64,000 nt of DNA from Chryseolinea sp. H1M3-3 (GCF_029360725.1 NZ_JARKMY010000002.1:372001-436000); one strand, 5' to 3'; positions 54,352 through 63,594 are shown, counted from the stretch's first letter. Numbers and translations are program-made. The notes: a model not told the origin generated them from the letters alone.

Positions 54352-55101
54352 CTAGAAACTAGCAAGAGAAATGCCTATGGTAAGGGTACTGAAGTCGTTC
54401 TTTACTTTGGTATTGGTGTCGATAATATCACTCAGCCCTTTACCTTCTTTGAAAAGCGGCGTAAGGTTATAGTATCCAAATATGCTGATGCTTCCCAGTC
54501 CAATCCGGCCAGTCAAGCCATAACGGATTTTATTGAGATTATAATCTTCCTTGTTTTTCCACTTTTTGGATTCTCCATCCTCCTTGTATTTCACTTTTGT
54601 AAAAGAATCGTACATATAACCAATACGGCCTCCAACCGAAATTTTAAAACTTCTTGCCGGATCATCAGGCTTCGTACTGAATTTTATTTCAAGGGGAATC
54701 TCAACATAATTTGTAATCAATTGTGACTTTTTTATCCCTACGATACCTGCTTCTGCCGGAGTAATCATTCTGATACTCTCGAGATCGCCATCGACATATG
54801 CCAAGGTATTGTCATTGTTAAATTTAAAACGCTCTAGGCTCAGCCCGATACCAGGGACAAAACTGAATTTTGATTTTAGGATACGCAAATCGTATTGATA
54901 ATAGATATTGACCGTCCGGGATCCGAAAAATCCTAGACTAAAGTCTTTTGGCGCGCTTTGTCCGCTATTGAATCCCAATTCAAGCGCGAAAGTACCCGGT
55001 ATGTCCGGGCGTCTGGAAATTTTTTTCGGTGCTTCGCTTTGAGCCCAAGCCGTAACAGAAATCCCTAATAGAAATACGATAGCAACAATTTTATGCGTCA
55101 T
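54352..55101 (-). CDS. Outer-membrane beta-barrel protein (porin/PorT-like)
   Basis: 249 residues with a signal peptide (KIVAIVFLLGISVTAWAQ). The mature part is made of amphipathic strands (FALELGFNSGQS, NIYYQYDLRIL, FSFVPGIGLSLERF, YVEIPLEIKFST, FKISVGGRIGYMYDSF, FSTLTIGISLASF), a layout of the OMP_b-brl_2 / PorT-like fold. Ends in Phe, the usual Bam recognition residue. Function unknown; it may be structural or a small porin. Own promoter upstream. Confidence 0.83.
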   Translation of the reverse strand: MTHKIVAIVFLLGISVTAWAQSEAPKKISRRPDIPGTFALELGFNSGQSAPKDFSLGFFGSRTVNIYYQYDLRILKSKFSFVPGIGLSLERFKFNNDNTLAYVDGDLESIRMITPAEAGIVGIKKSQLITNYVEIPLEIKFSTKPDDPARSFKISVGGRIGYMYDSFTKVKYKEDGESKKWKNKEDYNLNKIRYGLTGRIGLGSISIFGYYNLTPLFKEGKGLSDIIDTNTKVKNDFSTLTIGISLASF

Positions 55102-55126
55102 GCGGTGTAGTTGTCATTAGAAGGTC

Positions 55127-55157
55127 CAAAAATAGCTTTTTTGGCGGCAGGGCCAAA
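55127..55157 (-). promoter_or_regulatory. Consensus Bacteroidota promoter for the barrel gene
   Basis: Minus strand: TTTG (55157-55154), 19 nt, TATTTTTG (55134-55127), an exact TAnnTTTG. Leader of about 20 nt before the ATG at 55101. Confidence 0.68.
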
Positions 55158-55223
55158 TCGTTTTGTTTTGCTGAGTTAAATTATTCTTTACATTTGCAGT
55201 CCTAAATTTTAAGACTTTTTTCA

Positions 55224-55300
55224 GGGCCTGTAGCTTAACTGAATAAAGCATCTGACTACGGATCAGAAGACTCGGGGTTTGAATCCCTGCAGGCTCACCA
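55224..55300 (+). tRNA. tRNA-Arg (anticodon ACG)
   Basis: 77 nt including an encoded CCA. Acceptor GGGCCTG pairs with CAGGCTC (one G-T pair); anticodon stem TCTGA/TCAGA around loop CTACGGA with anticodon ACG (55258-55260); T arm GGGG-TTTGAAT-CCCT. A34 is expected to be deaminated to inosine by TadA. Discriminator A at 55297, CCA at 55298-55300. Confidence 0.96.
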
Positions 55301-55335
55301 AATCCCAAGTTTATAACAACTTGGGATTTTTCTTT
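55301..55335 (+). terminator. Rho-independent terminator after tRNA-Arg
   Basis: AATCCCAAGTT / AACTTGGGATT with a 6-7-nt loop, followed by TTTCTTTT. Directly adjoins the tRNA. Confidence 0.88.
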
Positions 55336-55435
55336 TGGCCCGCTCTCTGGATGATTTATTTGCGCTAAAAGTTTTAATGTCCTCGGCGGGCTGATTGGAA
55401 ATCTTTGCTAATCCTTACTGGGTTAGGCTCGCACA

Positions 55436-55604
55436 AGTCTGCCGTCAGACTTTCATTAGATACCCTTTAGACTTTCTCCGTCTTTCACCAGTCTTTCATT
55501 AGTGTTCCTTTTGTCTGGCATCAGACTTTGCTCGTCTTTCTCCAGTCTTTCTTCGTTGCGCTTCGTTGTTCTTCGTCTTGTTATCGTTCTGCGTTAGACT
55601 TCCT
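55436..55604. repeat. Pyrimidine-rich degenerate direct repeats (GTCTTTC type)
   Basis: At least seven copies of G[AT]CTTT[CG] lie on one strand. Two triplets have the same internal spacing (starts 55470, 55480, 55491 and 55524, 55534, 55545), so a unit of about 32 bp is repeated at a 54-bp offset with a few mismatches. A single copy with the same CATTAG tail is at 55448. No ORF spans the region. It lies in a 560-bp gap after tRNA-Arg; the rest of that gap (55605-55868) holds only a doubtful 52-codon frame (GTG 55727 to TGA 55885). Confidence 0.6.
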
Positions 55605-55868
55605 TCTTGGTACCATCAGTAGTGTTCGTCGAAAAACGATGGTTATCTGATGAACTTCTGGCGGAATACTAAAGGAAGACTGTTGCAACCCTGATGCAAC
55701 CCTGACAAAAATCTGGAGCAACAAGAGTGATTGAAAAATATTTTGAAGGGGCAGTCGATGCCTTGGTCGTCGCGGCTGGCAATCATCAGGCTATTAGAAA
55801 ATTAGTGTGCGTGTTCTTCTATTTGTGCCTGCCATTATACTTATTCAAGGATAAGTTTAATTTTGAAT

Positions 55869-56303
55869 ATGGCTTTCAAAATTGAATACCTTGTTCTCGC
55901 AGGGTTAAGCTTGGTCTCATGTAATCCAAGAGACAATGTATCAGGGATGGAGAAGGATCTTTCAGGCGTTTATGTCAATACGTATACTGCTAATGTCATC
56001 AATCCGGAGACGGGTGTGGTTATCGGTGCCAGAACCGTCAGAGATTCGCTATTTATTGTTGAAGCAGACGACCTCTACGAAATCTCGAACAGGAAATGGA
56101 TGTTTAATGATTATGACGGCAATGGCTGGGTCGCATCAATGGCTGGTGAGACGGACGCTCTGTCGACCTATGTAACGAAGTTCGATCCGGAAACGCATTG
56201 GCTGTATCCTTTTGAAGATGATAAGAAGCCGCCGTTATTTTTTGAACAGAGAAAAATATACCGCGGAGAAGCAAAGGCATTGGAATATTTGAAGGTAGAG
56301 TAG
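55869..56303 (+). CDS. Small lipoprotein of unknown function
   Basis: 144 residues from ATG at 55869 (MAFKIEYLVLAGLSLVSC), whose lipobox Cys lies near residue 18; a TTG two codons upstream is possible. The mature part has beta-rich segments (GVYVNTYTANVINPETGVVIGA, SLFIVEADDLYEISNRKW, and a final FFEQRKIY). It resembles small lipocalin-like or lipoprotein families of Bacteroidota but I cannot assign one. It faces the deacetylase gene tail to tail with only 3 bp between the stops. Confidence 0.75.
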   Translation: MAFKIEYLVLAGLSLVSCNPRDNVSGMEKDLSGVYVNTYTANVINPETGVVIGARTVRDSLFIVEADDLYEISNRKWMFNDYDGNGWVASMAGETDALSTYVTKFDPETHWLYPFEDDKKPPLFFEQRKIYRGEAKALEYLKVE

Positions 56304-56306
56304 CGA

Positions 56307-57122
56307 TCAAAACTTCCGCCGCTCCTCCACATACTTTGCAACGGTACCCACCGGCGCAATCCAAATACCATTCGATGGGTCTTTCGCGTATTCAAGTAAT
56401 TTCCTGAGCATGGCCAGGCGCGTTGTCTGTGCACCAGATTCATTCATTTCATGGCCAGCCAATACCAACCATTGATTATTTTTCTTTGCAGCTTCGATAA
56501 GCGGTAAAATTTGATCAAAATCTTTTCCATCGCTTTCTATACCGGTAAGTTGTGCAAAGTCACAAAACGTTGGATCGTTTGGACTTTCATCCAGCCATCC
56601 ACGTCCAGTTGAAAATATTTCGGCGATAACAGGAATATAACTTTTTGTTTCTTTTCCTCTTCCCACAAATGTCTGACCACAGGGATAAGCAAATGCTTTG
56701 CATTGTACACCCAATAAATTTTGAATTTGCTTATTAGCTTCCATAAGTTCATCCTGCATTTCCTGAAGCGTATAATCTTCCAGCGCATTTTTTCTTGACC
56801 ACTGAAAATTTCCAGTGCATGGATGTTTTAAAGAATGGTTGCCAATTTCATGACCATTGGCTACTGCCTTCTTCCATGCTTCAACTTTCCGTTCGACTGC
56901 GGCAGGAACAACATAGAATGTAGCCTTAATATCATATTCATCAAGTAATGCTGTACCACCTTCCACCTGGCTGGCACGACCGTCGTCAAAAGTCAGGCTA
57001 ATAGCAATTTGTTTTCCATTGGGCCAGGAAAACTGTGTTGCCGGTTGAGCGACAACCATGCTGGCGGCAATGAAAGTAACGATTAGCTGAACTGTAAAAA
57101 TTTTTCTTTGTCTTGTATTCAT
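56307..57122 (-). CDS. Exported NodB-domain polysaccharide deacetylase
   Basis: 271 residues with a signal peptide (VQLIVTFIAASMVVAQ). NodB motifs: ISLTFDDGRASQ with the catalytic Asp, YDIKATFYVVP, NGHEIGNHSLKHP with the metal His pair, and VLAGHEMNESG at the position of the catalytic His. In the middle is a segment CKAFAYPCGQTFVG. Acts in the periplasm or outside on an acetylated glycan. Same direction as the PVC heme-protein operon upstream, 104 bp away, so it may belong to the same pathway. Confidence 0.9.
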   Translation of the reverse strand: MNTRQRKIFTVQLIVTFIAASMVVAQPATQFSWPNGKQIAISLTFDDGRASQVEGGTALLDEYDIKATFYVVPAAVERKVEAWKKAVANGHEIGNHSLKHPCTGNFQWSRKNALEDYTLQEMQDELMEANKQIQNLLGVQCKAFAYPCGQTFVGRGKETKSYIPVIAEIFSTGRGWLDESPNDPTFCDFAQLTGIESDGKDFDQILPLIEAAKKNNQWLVLAGHEMNESGAQTTRLAMLRKLLEYAKDPSNGIWIAPVGTVAKYVEERRKF

Positions 57123-57226
57123 AAATGTTATTCAGAAGTGATTTTGCAGAGCAAATTTTTTGCGGCATTTGCTAAATACGCTTGAGTACAAAGGTAAAAT
57201 CCAGCCTGATACATGGAAGGTATAAC

Positions 57227-60200
57227 TTACTTGTTTTGCTTGAGAAAGGCCAGCAGATCGGCCATTTGCTGTTGACTGATTTGTTTTTCTAAACCCTGTG
57301 GCATTATCGACATATTTAATGCTTTTAAGGATTTAATTTCTTTTCGATCAATAGTTCTGTCAACACTTCCCACCAAACGAAGCATCACAGCAGTCGGCGT
57401 TTCGCTTGCAATAATTCCTTGCAACGATTCGCCGTTTTGTAATTCAATCGACCAAAGATCGTATCCACTTGAGATGGAAAGATTGGGTGCGAGTGTATTG
57501 GCCATAATTGCCTCTGCAGACCAATTATGAATAGTTCCGAGGTCAGGGCCAACAGCCACTCCCATTTCTCCCCTGATTTGATGACATAACGCACAATTCT
57601 GCTGATAAACAGTTTTTCCATTATTAACATCTCCTTTTAATGTCAATGAAGATTGATAGGCTTTATTTACGTCTTGCTCATTGTTAGTCGTGAAAATAGC
57701 GCGCGCTCTGTTTCGAAGGGGCTCGTTGTTCTGCGCCATCAACCTGACCCTTCTTGGCCAACTAACAGTTGCTGGAAGTATTCGATTCTTTTCAATTGCA
57801 CTTAAAAGGAAATCAATTCTTTCATTGCTTGTTAGGAATGTGCCGATTGCTGCGTCTTGCACTTGCGGCGTCAGTGTTGACCATTTTTCAAGGAGGTATT
57901 CAGAAACTGAAGTGCCGGGAATTGTGCTCAGGGTTCGCAGCACTGCCAACTGAATAGGGAGAGCCTCTTGAGGGACTAGCATGGCTACTAACTCTTTTTT
58001 GTATTTCTCCGGATTTTGAAGAGAAAGCAAGTCGATTGCGTCTGCCCTTTTTTCTTCTGACTGGCCGGTATCGACAGCTATATCCATCGCTTTGTTCAAA
58101 GCGTTTGTTACAAACGATCTGTTTTTAAATTCGAGTGCTTTGATAAGATGTAACAGCGCTTTTCGAATGGCAGGAACAGACGTTGTAAAAAAATTTTTGA
58201 GGAGCCTGTTTTTTTCTTCTTCGGAAAGGAAGCTTACCGATTTTTTTATTTTAAACCCATCTGCCATTCCTTCGATCAATGCCGCGTGAATAGAAGGCTG
58301 ATTTATACTTTTAGATTGATCGATGCACGCCATCAAAGTTTTTACCGCGCGCATTTCTCCTTGAGATGCGATAATTGCCGCTAATTTTTGAATGAGCGAC
58401 GCAAACGCCGGTGTATCCTCACGAAACTTTTCGATGACAACTTTTAACAGCGCAGTTTGATCACCGGAAGCAGACAATGCAGCGACCTGGACCCACTTGT
58501 CTTCTATATCCTGAAATAGTAAATGTTGCCTTGCCTCCTGAGCTGCATTTGATTCATAGGAGCCAAGCATGCATAATAATGTGAATCGAACTTTTGAATC
58601 GGGATCCGACTTCATGCTGAGTAAGTCATCGAGTAGAATAGTTGACTGTGAAAAATGGAGCTCAGCCAGCTTAATGGCATTTGCCCTGATCCCTGGGACT
58701 GTGTCCCGAAGGGCTTTTTTAATTTGAGATGTTTTTAATTCACCTAAACCTTCCAAGGTCCATAGTGCGTGTAGCCTACCCATTGAGCTGCCGTTTTTTA
58801 CTATGTCATCCAGCAAGCCTATGGATGTTTTGTGCTTTCTGTCAATAAGTAACCGTTGTGCGTTTTGGCGCCACCAAATGTTTGGATCTGATAAGTGTTT
58901 TACCAATGCATCATCTGTGGCATGACCAAGGGTTATCCCTTTGGTCCAAGTGATTGGTGCTGAATTTGTGGCGCTGATTCGATAGATTCTTCCCTTATCC
59001 ATATCGTTGTAAAGGTCGCCGGATTCTATAACTTCTTTTCCCATCCATTCCGGATGTTCGATGATTTGGCGATAGTAATCTACTACATACAATGAGCCAT
59101 CAGGACCCACATACATGTTTACGGGTCTGAACTTTGCATCGGTTGAAGCTAAAAATTCCTGGTGCTGCCGAATTCTGCTGGCTGTAAATGTTGCGTTGTT
59201 ATGCGTAAGCTTGTCAACATGAATCAAATTGCTGACGGGTTCAGCAACGAAGGTAACGTTCTCGTTGTACGGAAAGGGAAAGGCCGCACCGAGGTAGGAG
59301 GTAATGCCGCAAGCGGATGTGATAACCCCGACATCGGTTAGCAACTGATGCTGTGGATTGATAGTTATCGGAAAAACTTCTGCGGCATTTCCATGATCCG
59401 AAATGGACTGGGTAGTATTGGAGAGCAACAGGTTTGGATTTCTTTCAATATAACGTTCGGGTATAACTTCATGGTACACATGATTGGCATTTCCAACCAG
59501 GAAGTAATTTCCCCATTGATCGAAAGTGTGACCAAATTGTGTATGACTCGAAAGTAATTCCAACCGTAAATCATCGGGGCGGAAGCGCACTGACCGCCCA
59601 TTTGCATTTTTTGCTAACCGGGGCGAGGCAGGGTCGCCAGGGAAATAGATTTCCCTACCCTCATCTCCAAATTCTTTTTGATAGGTCTCAGTTGATACGG
59701 CACCTTCGTGCGCGAGGTAGATCCAATTATCAAGGCCAAGCAGCGGGCTGTTTAGATTATGCTGTGGGTTTGAGAGCGCAAATCCCGTAAGGAGTGTATC
59801 TCTAATGTCGGCACGTCCATCGTTGTTTGTATCTTCAAAGTACAGAACATTCGGCGCGTCTGTAACGAGCAGTCCATTCTTCCAGCGCATCACACTATTT
59901 GGAAGAATGAGATTCTCGGCGAATACTGTGCTCTTGTCCATCTTGCCATCACCATCGGTATCGCTCAGGAGCTTAATTTTTCCTGAACCACTTTTGTTCA
60001 GCGGATAACCTGGCAGCTCCGCCACATAAAGCCTTCCATACTCATCGATTTCCATATCGACAGGGTCGCCAATCAAAGGCTCGGATGCGAGTAACTCGAT
60101 TTTAAATCCCTCCTCCAGTGTAAACGAGGCGAGAGCTTCTTCTAAAGAACTTTTTGGGGTTGAAGTTTGATCTTTGCAACCGCTAAAGATGCCGGCGCTT

Positions 60201-60244
60201 ATGCAAAATACCTGAATGTAAAACGCACGATAGATCCTCCACAT
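57227..60244 (-). CDS. PVC-type heme-binding lipoprotein with beta-propeller and HEAT repeats
   Basis: 1005 residues. Lipoprotein signal with Cys near residue 22 (GIFSGC). Order of domains: a membrane-bound dehydrogenase-like beta-propeller (about 40-430; EIDEYGRLYVAELPGYP, MYVGPDGSLYVVDYYR), HEAT-like helical repeats (about 440-850), and a C-terminal cytochrome c domain with C884-A-L-C887-H888 and a later Met ligand region. The family is abundant in Planctomycetes-Verrucomicrobia and Bacteroidota and is thought to oxidise sugars and pass electrons on. It lies 25 bp downstream of two Tat-exported oxidoreductases and runs with them. Confidence 0.92.
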   Translation of the reverse strand: MWRIYRAFYIQVFCISAGIFSGCKDQTSTPKSSLEEALASFTLEEGFKIELLASEPLIGDPVDMEIDEYGRLYVAELPGYPLNKSGSGKIKLLSDTDGDGKMDKSTVFAENLILPNSVMRWKNGLLVTDAPNVLYFEDTNNDGRADIRDTLLTGFALSNPQHNLNSPLLGLDNWIYLAHEGAVSTETYQKEFGDEGREIYFPGDPASPRLAKNANGRSVRFRPDDLRLELLSSHTQFGHTFDQWGNYFLVGNANHVYHEVIPERYIERNPNLLLSNTTQSISDHGNAAEVFPITINPQHQLLTDVGVITSACGITSYLGAAFPFPYNENVTFVAEPVSNLIHVDKLTHNNATFTASRIRQHQEFLASTDAKFRPVNMYVGPDGSLYVVDYYRQIIEHPEWMGKEVIESGDLYNDMDKGRIYRISATNSAPITWTKGITLGHATDDALVKHLSDPNIWWRQNAQRLLIDRKHKTSIGLLDDIVKNGSSMGRLHALWTLEGLGELKTSQIKKALRDTVPGIRANAIKLAELHFSQSTILLDDLLSMKSDPDSKVRFTLLCMLGSYESNAAQEARQHLLFQDIEDKWVQVAALSASGDQTALLKVVIEKFREDTPAFASLIQKLAAIIASQGEMRAVKTLMACIDQSKSINQPSIHAALIEGMADGFKIKKSVSFLSEEEKNRLLKNFFTTSVPAIRKALLHLIKALEFKNRSFVTNALNKAMDIAVDTGQSEEKRADAIDLLSLQNPEKYKKELVAMLVPQEALPIQLAVLRTLSTIPGTSVSEYLLEKWSTLTPQVQDAAIGTFLTSNERIDFLLSAIEKNRILPATVSWPRRVRLMAQNNEPLRNRARAIFTTNNEQDVNKAYQSSLTLKGDVNNGKTVYQQNCALCHQIRGEMGVAVGPDLGTIHNWSAEAIMANTLAPNLSISSGYDLWSIELQNGESLQGIIASETPTAVMLRLVGSVDRTIDRKEIKSLKALNMSIMPQGLEKQISQQQMADLLAFLKQNK

Positions 60245-60269
60245 TTTTATTTTTTTACTAATAAGAAAG

Positions 60270-61265
60270 TTATTTAGGGGAGACTTCTTTTAAACTGACG
60301 CTCTTGCCTCTATGTCGTTTACTTTCATGTGCTGCTTCCATAAATGCGTATATCTCCAACGTTTCTTTTTCATCAACAGGAGATTTTTTAGTTTTAAAGA
60401 ACTCCGCGATTTTTACTGCGAGCCCGTCATAACCATCAAACGGTCCTAATACCAAGTTGCCGCTTGAACCGAATGCCGTGCCGCCGTAGTCATGCTTGCC
60501 CTCACGCGTGCCCCTGAATGTTCCGATTCTTCCATCGGCCCATAACCCTACCACTACGTCCATGTTGTCTTTATTAAAGCGCGTAACCGATTCACAACCG
60601 GCACCCATAACCGTAAAGAGTATTTCAACTCCGTGAATGCCATACCAAAACAAATCGGGATGCGTAGGCTCTAGTGTAGCCGGACTGAATGTATCTGCGC
60701 CAAGTACGTTGCCAATTACATTTTGATACCTTACATCTTGCGCCGTTTTCATATACCGTAATGACGATGAGGAAAAAACAGGAACATTCAGTTCTCTAGC
60801 TTTATCATAAATGCCAAAGACATCTGAAAGGGAGGCCGCCACGGGCTTGTCGATGAAGACAGGTTTTCGGGCTTGCAATATCTGAAACGCCTGCTCCTTG
60901 TGAAGTCGCCCATCATTGGTTTCCAATAACACAGCATCAACCATCGTTAATAACTTTTGAATCGAGTCGACAACTGACACACCATATCCCTTTACCTCGT
61001 CCGTGTATTTTGGAATTCTGGATACACTGCTTGCAATATCTTTACTCCCATGCGGATAGGCGGCTACGACACGAAAATCACCCGAAGTATCTGTTACATT
61101 AAAGTATTTTGCAAAGGCGGGGGAATGCGATGTATCCAGCCCGACAATGCCAATTTTAATTGGTGACTGACTAAACGGCGTTGCCATTGCTGGAAACGAA
61201 AGTCCTAATGTCGTTCCGGCAGCTGCGGCCCTGGAAATAAAATCTCTTCGGTCCATCGTTTTCAT
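60270..61265 (-). CDS. Tat-exported Gfo/Idh/MocA-family oxidoreductase, copy 2
   Basis: 331 residues from ATG at 61265, chosen because it overlaps the upstream stop as ATGA; a longer frame reaches 61283. Twin-arginine signal MDRRDFISRAAAAGTTLGLSF. NAD(P)-binding part KIGIVGLDTSHSPAF (the usual GxGxxG is changed), with the cofactor-side EP/DKP motif as KPVFIDKPVAASL. Sugar dehydrogenase or related activity is likely but the substrate is unknown. Followed by the PVC heme protein after 25 bp. Confidence 0.88.
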   Translation of the reverse strand: MKTMDRRDFISRAAAAGTTLGLSFPAMATPFSQSPIKIGIVGLDTSHSPAFAKYFNVTDTSGDFRVVAAYPHGSKDIASSVSRIPKYTDEVKGYGVSVVDSIQKLLTMVDAVLLETNDGRLHKEQAFQILQARKPVFIDKPVAASLSDVFGIYDKARELNVPVFSSSSLRYMKTAQDVRYQNVIGNVLGADTFSPATLEPTHPDLFWYGIHGVEILFTVMGAGCESVTRFNKDNMDVVVGLWADGRIGTFRGTREGKHDYGGTAFGSSGNLVLGPFDGYDGLAVKIAEFFKTKKSPVDEKETLEIYAFMEAAHESKRHRGKSVSLKEVSPK

Positions 61266-62596
61266 GTTATAGAGGGTTGCCACCCGTTTTCGTATTCACG
61301 CGTCCAAAGTTTTGTGGCTTCTGTATCATTTTTTATTCTCCCGTTTTCAGCATCACACTGCAACGCTCTGCCTGTACGGTATGAGATGTTTGCCAGATGA
61401 CACAATAAAACACTCTTATAGCAATCATTATAAATCGAATTTGGCTTTTTTCCTGTTTCCATGCAGTCCAAAAAGTTAGCAAAATGATCTTTGTCAAAAT
61501 TAAAACCAGGACCAGTCTGTGAAACTTCTACATTCTTGGTGGAGTCAACATTTTTGACAACATTACCTTTATTGTCAAAAATTTTGTAGGAATTATCCTG
61601 CAACTCGAGCGTGCCTTGCTCACCATGGAATGATACACCCGAGCCCATGTTGTTTATGCCCCGTTGATTGCAACTTCTTCCTTCCCACGCAATGGTTTTA
61701 CCACCTTCAAAATCAAAAGTGGCAATTTGTGTGTCGGGGGTTTCCCAATCATCCTGATACTGATACCTGCCTCCCGTTGAAAATACTTTCGTCGGATAAT
61801 TAACATCGAGACCCCATCGTGCAAGGTCAATAAAGTGGGTACCATTGTTAAGAACTTCCCCTGTTCCCCAGTTCCAATGCCAATGCCAATTGTAATGGAT
61901 GAGATTATCCTTGTAAGGTTTGCGCGGAGCTGGCCCTTGCCATAATTCATAATCCAAATTAACGGGGGGCGCTACAAGTTTCCCTTTTCCAATGCTAGGT
62001 CGGGTGTTGGTATACCAGGCTCTTGCATAATACACTCTGCCAATGACACCATCGTGCAACGATTGGATTGCCTCTTTTACGCGTGGCCATGATCGTCGCT
62101 GATTGCCCATCTGAACGATTTTTGTATCATATTTCTTCATGGCATCGACCAACAGTTCTGCTTCTCCGGGATTATGACTACCGGGTTTCTCAACATAAAT
62201 ATGTTTGCCTGCTTTTAATCCGAGGATGGCAGCAGGAGCATGCCAATGATCAGGCGCTGCAATGGAAAGTGCATCTACAGTTTTATCATCAAGTGCACGT
62301 CTGAAATCAGAAACCGACTTTGGTTTTGCTTTCCCTTTTGATGCGAGTTCCATTGCCTTTGATAGCGGAATTGTATCAACATCACAGATGTATGCAATTT
62401 CTGCATTGGGCTGATTCAAGAAAGCACGCACGTGATCCAACCCTCGGGCATTCACACCCATAATCGCTACTTTATATTTATCTTTTACAGGATAGGTAGG
62501 CAAAATATTAAAGGCATGAAGATTTTCAGTCAGGCCTGCACCGATACTTCCCGCTATCGCAGATTGAATAAATTTACGCCGGTTCCATTGTTTCAT
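61262..62596 (-). CDS. Tat-exported Gfo/Idh/MocA-family oxidoreductase, copy 1
   Basis: 444 residues. Twin-arginine signal peptide (NRRKFIQSAIAGSIGAGL). Rossmann NAD-binding domain with VAIMGVNARGLDHVRAF, the active-site region IAAPDHWHAPAAILGLKAGKHIYVEKPGSH (EKP motif) and a C-terminal beta-sheet domain with NWHWHWNWGTGEVLNNGTHFIDLARWGL, typical of the large periplasmic members. These export already folded with bound NAD(P). First gene of the minus-strand run; the next oxidoreductase overlaps it by 4 bp. Confidence 0.92.
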   Translation of the reverse strand: MKQWNRRKFIQSAIAGSIGAGLTENLHAFNILPTYPVKDKYKVAIMGVNARGLDHVRAFLNQPNAEIAYICDVDTIPLSKAMELASKGKAKPKSVSDFRRALDDKTVDALSIAAPDHWHAPAAILGLKAGKHIYVEKPGSHNPGEAELLVDAMKKYDTKIVQMGNQRRSWPRVKEAIQSLHDGVIGRVYYARAWYTNTRPSIGKGKLVAPPVNLDYELWQGPAPRKPYKDNLIHYNWHWHWNWGTGEVLNNGTHFIDLARWGLDVNYPTKVFSTGGRYQYQDDWETPDTQIATFDFEGGKTIAWEGRSCNQRGINNMGSGVSFHGEQGTLELQDNSYKIFDNKGNVVKNVDSTKNVEVSQTGPGFNFDKDHFANFLDCMETGKKPNSIYNDCYKSVLLCHLANISYRTGRALQCDAENGRIKNDTEATKLWTREYENGWQPSIT

Positions 62597-63594
62597 GGTA
62601 AAAGTGTTTGGGTATTTACTTAAATGTTAATGTTTTGCATCCAGACGTCGAGTGAATTAAATTTTGTACGAGGGTGTAATGACACTTAGATAAGTTAGGT
62701 TGCTGATTTGGCAAAGGAAGCTACAAAAAACGTTGAGAAGTTATTAGCTAAAACACAAAAAAGTTAATTGCTAGTATGCTAAAATCCGATGTTGAATTCG
62801 ATCGTGGGCTTTCGAAAGAACACATGCACATCTGAACAGTGAAATGAGAAAGCGTGTGGGAACAGGTACAAGCCGATGGTTCCACGGAAAGATGCTGGGG
62901 TTCTCCCAAAATCAAATCTTCGGCACCTTAAGACAAATATTTATTTCGAAAGCATGCATTCTTTCTGAGGTTATAACGTAGAGGCTGGTGGTATAGTGAA
63001 AGAAGGTTTAGGTGGTTAATAAATTGAGGTGCTATCAATGAATTGGAGAGAGGAAAACTACAGCTAGAGTTTAATGATTTGCCTCCACGTTTGAAATATT
63101 AAAGCTGTGGATGTTTGGCTAATAGGAAATGATAATTCCGTGAAGTGATGGATCATAGGACGTCTGCACAGTATTAAGACTGAGGATATCTAGCATGAAA
63201 ATATTTTTTAAAAAGTTAACTGAGGATAACTGCAAGTGAAATCTATTTCTCCTTTCACCACAGTCTATCCAAAAATTTCCACGCTGATTTTCTTCGTATC
63301 GGCCTGTAGCTTTTTGAAATGGACTTTCCTAACATGGCATAATATTTACTAGTGTTAAAATGTTAAATCTCTGAGGAGTGATACGATATAAATCAGGACT
63401 ACGATGATAAATCTGGTTTCTGATATTAATTCGGATCTGAGATCATATCCTAAAAACTTGATCTGGACAATACCAGCGAAAGGACGAGATTAACTAAGAG
63501 GCTGTCTTAATTTATCACTAAGTTCGACAGCCTCTTATCTTTTTTATGGTATAATGATGATTCAAATTCAATTATACACTTAACCGGATAAATT
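62597..63594. other. 1-kb region without a supported gene
   Basis: No frame longer than about 61 codons fits a gene; the longest open stretch (62796-62978, plus) has no plausible start. The sequence ACTGAGGATA occurs twice (near 63178 and 63219). The region ends in a 12-bp inverted repeat. It may be a decayed gene or a lost mobile element, but no remnant could be named. Confidence 0.55.
63495..63544 (+). terminator. 12-bp perfect inverted repeat with T-run
   Basis: TAAGAGGCTGTC (63495-63506) and GACAGCCTCTTA (63526-63537) with a 19-nt loop, followed by TCTTTTTT. It looks like a terminator, but no plus-strand gene precedes it; the GAGGCTGTC end also resembles inverted ends of some transposons. 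Confidence 0.45.

Noticed and set aside
55117-55308. 63-codon minus-strand frame across tRNA-Arg
   Set aside because: Antisense to the tRNA and the barrel-gene promoter; no protein features.
55436-55604. CRISPR-like array
   Set aside because: Units are 7-11 bp, irregular and degenerate, with no spacers of 30-40 bp and no cas gene in the window.
55224-55868. Integration site of a mobile element at tRNA-Arg
   Set aside because: No integrase gene and no second copy of the tRNA 3' end found within the window.
62796-62978. 61-codon open stretch as a decayed gene
   Set aside because: No start codon at a sensible place, no recognisable domain and no neighbouring fragments in frame.
63495-63537. 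End of an insertion sequence
   Set aside because: The repeat ends resemble some IS termini but no transposase or second end was found, so it is reported only as a hairpin.
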